The translations under genes were made by a program, and so were the position numbers. A stretch of DNA of 64,000 nucleotides from Muscardinus avellanarius (taxonomy: Eukaryota > Chordata > Mammalia > Rodentia > Gliridae), in the NCBI GenBank assembly GCA_963383645.1, contig OY726573.1:21106845-21170844 (forward strand). The letters are read 5' to 3'. The notes under the pieces were generated by a model. The model saw only the letters and a list, made by a program, of their open reading frames with translations. It did no database searches and had not been told where the DNA came from. Shown here piece after piece: positions 59,823 to 64,000 of this stretch. Within the stretch, counting starts at the first letter, position 1; the number at the start of each line of letters is the position of its first letter.

Positions 59823-59985
59823 CCAAACCATCTCTTTAATAAAAGACTCAGAAACTTGACCAAGACTCATATAATAGCCCATTTATTTATAGTCTGTGGA
59901 TGAACCTTCTTTTGTCTGTTTTTTTCCCCCTCAGTCCTTTTTATTTCTTATTTTGAAACAGTATCCAATTAAGTTGCTGAGGGTA

Positions 59986-60447
59986 GCCAGGTGTGGTGGC
60001 CCACGCTTGTAATCTTGAAATCCCAGCATTGGAGAGGCTGAGAGAGGAGGATCATGGTTAGTGGACAGCCTCAGCTACTTAGTGAGGCCCTTTGCCACTC
60101 AGTGAGACCCTGTTTCAAACACAAAAAGACTAATGCCGGGCGTGGTGGCGCACGCTTGTAATCCCCGCACTTGGAAAGCAGAGACAGGAGGATCACACAG
60201 GTTCAAAGCCAGCCTCAGCTACTTAGTGAGGTTCTCAGCAACTTAGTGAGACCCTGTTTCCAAATAAAATATAAAATAGGTCTGAGTATAGCCCAAAGGT
60301 AGAAGAAAGCCTCTGGGTTCCACCCCCAGTACCACCAAAATAAATAAATAAATAAATAAATAAATAAACTAAACAAATAGAGCTGGGGGTGTAGTTCGGA
60401 GATACAATGCCCCTGGGTTCCATCCCCAGTACCACACACACAAAAAA
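59986..60447 (+). mobile_element. Middle SINE of the nest, type A-like
   Basis: Left half TAGCCAGGTGTGGTGGCCCA ... TTCAAACACAAAAAGACTAA; right half GAGCTGGGGGTGTAGTTCGG from about 60,379. Confidence 0.85.
60135..60352 (+). mobile_element. Innermost type B SINE
   Basis: GCCGGGCGTGGTGGCGCACG, CCCGCACTTGGAAAGCAGAG, AGGTCTGAGTATAGCCC, GGTTCCACCCCCAGTACC, with an (AAAT)n tail, in the linker of the middle SINE. Confidence 0.92.
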
Positions 60448-60599
60448 AGAGTTTCTAAGGGTCTTGCTAAGTTGTGAGGCTAGCTTCAAACCTGCAATTC
60501 TCCTGTCTTAGCCTCCCAAGTACTGGGATTACTGGTATGTGCCACTGCGCTCAGCTGCGTCTTCTCCTTTGTAGAGATAAAATTCTCTTCCTATCTCCC

Positions 60600-60700
60600 A
60601 CCTTTCAGCCAGTGTTTTGTGCACTTGGAGGCAGAGTGTTTACCAGCATGGCCACTTACCAGCTGCTACTTAACCCCTGCATCTCAGTTTTGTCATTTGA
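60600..60700 (+). repeat. MIR fragment
   Basis: CACTTACCAGCTGCTACTTA, CCCCTGCATCTCAGTTTTGT and CATTTGAAAACATAGAG. Confidence 0.72.
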
Positions 60701-60714
60701 AAACATAGAGAGAG

Positions 60715-60870
60715 GGCTGGGCATGGTGGTACATGCTTGTAATCCCAGTAGGAGCTGAGACAGGAGGATCACAGGTTCGCATCCAGCCTCAGCTATTTAG
60801 TGAGGCCCTCTGAAACTTAGAATGTCCCTGGTTCAATCCCTAGTACCACAAAAAAAAAAAAAAAAAAAAA
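60715..60870 (+). mobile_element. SINE with deleted linker
   Basis: GGGCTGGGCATGGTGGTACA ... CCTCTGAAACTTAGAATGTC joins directly to GGTTCAATCCCTAGTACC, losing the linker and the A box of the right half. Confidence 0.82.
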
Positions 60871-60873
60871 AAA

Positions 60874-61295
60874 TAGCCAGGTGTGGTGGCACACACTTGT
60901 AATCCCAGTAACTTGGGAGACTGAGACAGGAAGATTGCAGTTGACGGCTAGCCTCAGCAACTTGTGAGGCCTTCCACAACCTAGCAAGATCGCGTTTAAA
61001 AATAAATAATAGCCGGGCGTGGTGGCGCACGCTTGTAATCCCAGTGCTTGGGAGGCTGAGACAGGAGGATTGCATAGGTTCGAAGCCAGCCTCAGCTACT
61101 TAGTGAGGCTCTCAGCAACTTAGTGAGACCCTGTTTCCAAATAAAACATAAACTAGGTCTAGGAGTATATCCAGGAGATAGAAAGCCCCTGAGTTCCACC
61201 ACTAGTACCACAAAAAAATGAAATTAAAGAATTTTAAAAATCAGGCTGGGGGTGTAGCTCAGAGGTAGAATGCCCCTGGGTTCTATCCCAGTTCA
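60874..61295 (+). mobile_element. Outer SINE with type B SINE in its linker
   Basis: Left half TAGCCAGGTGTGGTGGCACA ... GTTTAAAAATAAATAAT; right half GGCTGGGGGTGTAGCTCAGA from 61,243. Confidence 0.85.
61012..61235 (+). mobile_element. Type B SINE, nested
   Basis: GCCGGGCGTGGTGGCGCACG, CAGTGCTTGGGAGGCTGAGA, TAGGTCTAGGAGTATATCC, GAGTTCCACCACTAGTACC. Confidence 0.92.
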
Positions 61296-61297
61296 GA

Positions 61298-61355
61298 AAA
61301 AAGAAAGAAAGAAAAAGAAAGAAAGAAAGAAAGAAAGAAAGCAAGCAAGCAAGCA
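61298..61355 (+). repeat. (GAAA)n(GCAA)n microsatellite
   Basis: AAAGAAAGAAAGAAAGAAAG then GCAAGCAAGCAAGC, from the SINE tail. Confidence 0.95.
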
Positions 61356-61367
61356 CAGGGAGAACAA

Positions 61368-61455
61368 TAGTACCTAGAGTGTAGCATTGCTATAATGATT
61401 AAATCAATTTATCTGCAAAGCATTTACAGCATGACACATAATAAGCACTAAAAGA
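61368..61455 (+). repeat. MIR fragment
   Basis: CTATAATGATTAAATCAATT, TGCAAAGCATTTACAGCATG and CACATAATAAGCACTAAAAG. Confidence 0.7.
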
Positions 61456-61745
61456 AAAATATTTTGTCATGAAAATAAGTAGCGTCACTGAGCTACAACA
61501 GATGCCTGAGGACAGCCTTCCCAAACATGAAATTTAAAGTTATTTCAAATGGTTCCAGCCAGTTTTATGGTTGCTTTCCTCCTCCAAGGTATTGCTTCTG
61601 TGAGTCTCAAGGGCAGTCTTGTTCTCTGGCTCAGAAAACATAGCTGCTCCACTAGCTTCAGACCACCTCCAGGGCAGGAGGGCCACCCACCTCCTCTTCC
61701 TTTGCTATGACCTTGGGCAGGGTTTGTTTGTTTGTTTGTTTGTTT

Positions 61746-61947
61746 TGTGGTACTGGGGACTGAACCCAGGGGCATTCTACCTGTGAACCACACCCCCAGC
61801 CCTGTTTTTATTCTTTATTTTGAAACAGGGTCTCACTAAGTTGCTGAGAACCTCACTAAGTAGTTGAGGCTGGCTTTGAACTTGTGATCCTCCTGTCTCA
61901 GCCTCCCAAGTACAGGGATTACAAGCATGTGCCACCATGCCTGGCTT
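61746..61947 (-). mobile_element. B1-dID SINE
   Basis: GTGGTACTGGGGACTGAACC ... TTGAAACAGGGTCTCACTAA ... TACAAGCATGTGCCACCATG, with a (GTTT)n tail. Confidence 0.9.
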
Positions 61948-61994
61948 CTGTGGAGGTTTTATTTGTTTTTGATTTTTGTTTTTGTTTTGTTTTG

Positions 61995-61997
<3 letters not shown>

Positions 61998-62039
<42 letters not shown>
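61998..62039 (+). repeat. (TG)n microsatellite
   Basis: About 42 bases of TG repeats, abutting a type C right half. Confidence 0.95.
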
Positions 62040-62040
<1 letters not shown>

Positions 62041-62091
62041 TACTGGGGTTCCTGGAAGCCCTTCTACCTCCAGGCTATACTCCCAGACCTA
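62040..62091 (-). mobile_element. Type C SINE right half only
   Basis: GTACTGGGGTTCCTGGAAGC and CAGGCTATACTCCCAGACCT. The left half is absent. Confidence 0.85.
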
Positions 62092-62099
62092 AGAGCTAA

Positions 62100-62197
62100 G
62101 TAGCCAGGAGGCTGAGACAGTAGGATTGCAGGCTTGAGGCCAGCCTTAGCAACTTAGAAAGACTCTCAGAAACCTAGTGAGACCCTGTTTCAAAACC

Positions 62198-62231
<34 letters not shown>

Positions 62232-62325
62232 TTTGTTATATACAAAAAGACTAGAGGTATATCTAGGAGGTCAAATGTCCCTGGGTTTAATCCCTACTCA
62301 AAAAAAAAAAAAAAAAAAAAAAAAA
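62100..62325 (+). mobile_element. Old SINE with an (ATC)n linker
   Basis: TAGCCAGGAGGCTGAGACAG ... GAGACCCTGTTTCAAAACC, then ATC x 11 (62,199-62,231) replacing the A-rich linker, then GGTATATCTAGGAGGTCAAA and an A28 tail. Confidence 0.8.
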
Positions 62326-62604
62326 ACAGAACTAGCAGATCGATTTCCAGGCTGAGAAATCTCTGCAGGCACCAATCACTGAGGACTCATGAGCTCCATT
62401 TTATAGAAGAGAAAACAGAGGCAGAAGAAAGCTGCCTCCGGGTACTTCATGGTTGGAAGAGCACCCAAGCTGGCAAACCCTCTTCATCACCGAGGGCAGT
62501 CTCCCACTGTGGGTCATGTGGCTGGTGCGAGCTGGCCATGTAAGCACCAGCCAGGGGAGGAAGGCCAGGCCAAAAGCTGGTGGAAGGGCAGGAGGTCCCT
62601 TTAC

Positions 62605-62880
62605 CTGGATGGAGACTCAAGGTCCGCACGGCTGAGGATGCGGTGCTGCTGCGGGCTGTAGAGCCACTGGAAGGCTGTCAATGTCCTTTCTTCAACTCGA
62701 AAGCGCCCTTCCTGCACGTACCTGTGGGCAAGACCAGAGAGTGAGGAGGAGGCCAGGGCTCTGCAGAGCTCCTCTGAGGAGTTGGCGCTGCTTGCTGGAG
62801 AAGGATAGCCAAGGCGTACCTGTCTCCACATGAACCACTCCTGCTCATTTACCAGCAAGCCCTGTTTACAGAGAGCCACA
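62605..62880 (-). CDS. Candidate coding exon (unrecognised protein)
   Basis: On the minus strand a pyrimidine-rich acceptor (GCTGCCTCCTCTCCAGTGCCTTTAG, given here in two parts: GCTGCCTCCTCTCC / AGTGCCTTTAG) precedes 276 bases ending CATCCAG/GTAAAG, a consensus donor. One base, 91 codons and two bases are open, including LLVNEQEWFMWRQVRLGYP, YVQEGRFRVEERTLTAF and QWLYSPQQHRILSRADLE. A second acceptor (TCTTGCCCACAG) would start a 117-bp version at 62,721 in the same frame. The residue mix looks protein-like, but I cannot name a family. The exit phase fits the micro-exon at 19,787-19,822. Confidence 0.5.
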
Positions 62881-63270
62881 CTAAAGGCACTGGAGAGGAG
62901 GCAGCTACAGGAAGCAGGTTTCAACTCAATAGATAGAAAAGCTATTGAAAAGTTAGTTTGGACAAAGTTAGTTGTCCAAAGTTGAAAGGGGTCACTTGAA
63001 GGGGTGAGTTCCCCATCACTCAAGGTATGTAAGCAGAGGGCAGGCAAGGAATTTGACCATCAGGTAAGGGCCATCCTGCAAGCCCTCTTCCAGAGATAAA
63101 ACTTGCTCTCACAGCAGGAGAAGGACTGCTCTGGAGTAAGGCTCAGGAGTGAGTAGTGGTCACGATCAGGCCCTCCAGATCCTCCATGTTCCCTCCCAGG
63201 GCCCAGCTGCCCTCCAGAGGGGCGAGAGAAGGGGACTGGGCAAAATGAGCACAAAGAGAAAATGGTACCT
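62881..63270. other. Non-repetitive stretch, putative intron
   Basis: It would be intron upstream of the candidate exon. No repeat recognised. Confidence 0.4.
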
Positions 63271-63620
63271 TGTGGGGAGCCATTAATGTTTTCCCCTTTA
63301 AGAATACTTCTGACTGTCCTTTGCCCAGAGCCAATAAGGTTTGGGGTCGTGGAAAGTTCAACGTCTGAGAGAAGCTCGGGTGGAATTGATTGGTTTGACC
63401 GTTAAGCGCGCACAGGTGGTGACGTCACGGGGGTTGGTTGACCGGGAGCGGTATAAATAGGACGAGAGCGATAAAACCGGGATCGGTCAGTAGAGATATC
63501 GACCCAGGAGTGTACTGGCGATCCTTCCATGAGAGAATGAAGTATTCTATGAATAAAATTCATTGAATAAAATTCTTTTCATCCTCACTCCTCTCTACAG
63601 AACCCGTACTTTTGCCGGCA
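63271..63620 (+). mobile_element. Solitary ERV-type LTR (~350 bp)
   Basis: It begins TGTGGGGAGCC and ends TTGCCGGCA (TG...CA). U3 holds TGACGTCA (63,420-63,427, a CRE) and TATAAATA (63,452-63,459). About 95 bases downstream, two AATAAA signals (63,552 and 63,566) close the R region. The opening recalls class II (ERVK/IAP-like) LTRs. The hexamer GTACCT precedes the LTR (63,265-63,270) and recurs at 63,630-63,635, nine bases past the CA end. No internal retroviral genes flank it. Its promoter points away from the candidate minus-strand exon. Confidence 0.75.
63420..63459 (+). promoter_or_regulatory. LTR core promoter (CRE + TATA)
   Basis: Palindromic TGACGTCA and TATAAATAG are spaced 24 bases apart, both unmutated. 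The start site would fall near 63,485. Confidence 0.7.
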
Positions 63621-63664
63621 GGCTCTGGAGTACCTCACCTTCCTGGCCAACCCATCTAGTAAAC

Positions 63665-63790
63665 AAAAAATCCATTCATTAACCTAACACTTATCAAGTG
63701 CCCATGATGATGAACAAAACACAGTCCCCACCCTCCTGTGGCCACTCCAGGGGAAGACAGAAGCCATCCAATCATCACTAGAATAAGTAC
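63665..63790 (-). repeat. L2 LINE 3' fragment
   Basis: CCATTCATTAACCTAACACT, TATCAAGTGCCCATGATGAT and ACAGTCCCCACCCTCCTGTG follow reverse-strand L2 order. Confidence 0.62.
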
Positions 63791-64000
63791 ATCAGTGAGA
63801 CAGGCACTCTACTACAGGACAGTGGAAGTGTGAATCGCCACAGCCCCTGGAGGGTCTGACCTCTGTCCACATTACACAGGCATTATTCCTCTTGTAGATC
63901 AGTAATACCCCTGTTTGATAATTTATCTTCAGATTCCTGCATGTGGACCAGGTTATCTGTGGGATTGCTTATAACAGCGAAGTACAAAGAATGACCCAAG
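63791..64000. other. Terminal stretch, nothing recognised
   Basis: AT-rich flank with no exon or repeat that I can support. Confidence 0.4.

Larger units (their letters stand above)
59932..60556 (-). mobile_element. Outermost SINE of a three-level nest
   Basis: CTCAGTCCTTTTTATTTCTT ... CAATTAAGTTGCTGAGGG at 59,932-59,984 continues at 60,449 (GAGTTTCTAAGGGTCTTGC) to GGTATGTGCCACTGCGCTCA. Confidence 0.75.

Noticed and set aside
1..64000. CRISPR arrays, operons or other prokaryotic systems
   Set aside because: Repeat content, U6, MIR/L2/L1/LTR elements and splice signals are mammalian; no direct-repeat/spacer array exists.

Overview
ORGANISM. This is mammalian nuclear DNA. It is packed with a dimeric SINE made of a 7SL/B1-like left half (CTTGTAATCCCAGC... 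GGAGGCTGAGAC) joined by an A-rich linker to a tRNA-Ala/ID-like right half (GTGTAGCTCAGAGGTAGAATG). That architecture matches the rodent B1-dID family known from dormice, squirrels, beavers and related non-murid rodents. Ancient mammalian MIR, L2, L1M, MLT2-type LTR and TcMar-Tigger remnants form the background. I infer a non-murid rodent and cannot name the species. LAYOUT. 1-31,000 is non-coding DNA with SINEs every few hundred bases, many inserted into each other, separated by GC-richer unique stretches (about 6.5-7.4, 9.7-12.4, 13.3-15.2, 19.2-21.0, 22.9-24.9 and 26.8-29.1 kb) and one decayed L1 on the minus strand (15.3-17.9 kb). 30.5-32.2 kb holds an MLT2-like LTR, an ancient L1M tail and a U6 snRNA retropseudogene. 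32.3-45.4 kb is one older L1 in + orientation. It has been invaded by four younger SINEs in ORF2, a SINE near ORF1, and two near-identical copies of an ORF1-only ('half-L1') element, one in ORF1 and one in ORF2. Immediately downstream, 45,881-46,627 is a 747-bp composite retroposon: six exact 50-bp monomers joined to an L1-type 3' end, flanked by a 16-bp target-site duplication. 46.6-55.9 kb is SINE-rich DNA again, 55.95-56.25 kb is a CpG island with tandem GC boxes, 57.7-58.7 kb is a nest of two Tigger-type DNA transposons plus a SINE, and the end carries a 350-bp ERV-type LTR (63.3 kb). SINE CLASSES USED BELOW. Old: CAGTACTTGGGAGG left half, GTTCAATCCCCAGTACC right half. Type A: CATTCGGGAGG left half, GGGCAGGGGGTGTAGC right half. 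Type B: GCTTGGGAGGCTGAG with TAGGTCTGGGAGTATAGCC and CCACCCCCAGTACC. Type C: GGCTTAAGAGACC with GGGCTTCCAGGAACCCC, which breaks the right-half pol III B box. PROTEIN GENES. No complete cellular gene is visible. Two candidate minus-strand coding exons have good splice sites and compatible reading phase (62,605-62,880 and a 36-bp micro-exon at 19,787-19,822). They could belong to one gene whose introns fill much of the window, but I do not recognise the protein. The only intact long ORF is the ORF1 protein of half-L1 copy 1 (34,937-35,821). HOW THE PARTS RELATE. The half-L1 copies, the 50-bp-monomer composite and the SINEs all lack a reverse transcriptase and carry A-rich tails and target-site duplications, so all look like clients of an L1. 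The half-L1 and the composite share a similar 3' terminus (ending GCACCAATAAAA) that the host L1 does not have, pointing to a driver L1 outside this window.
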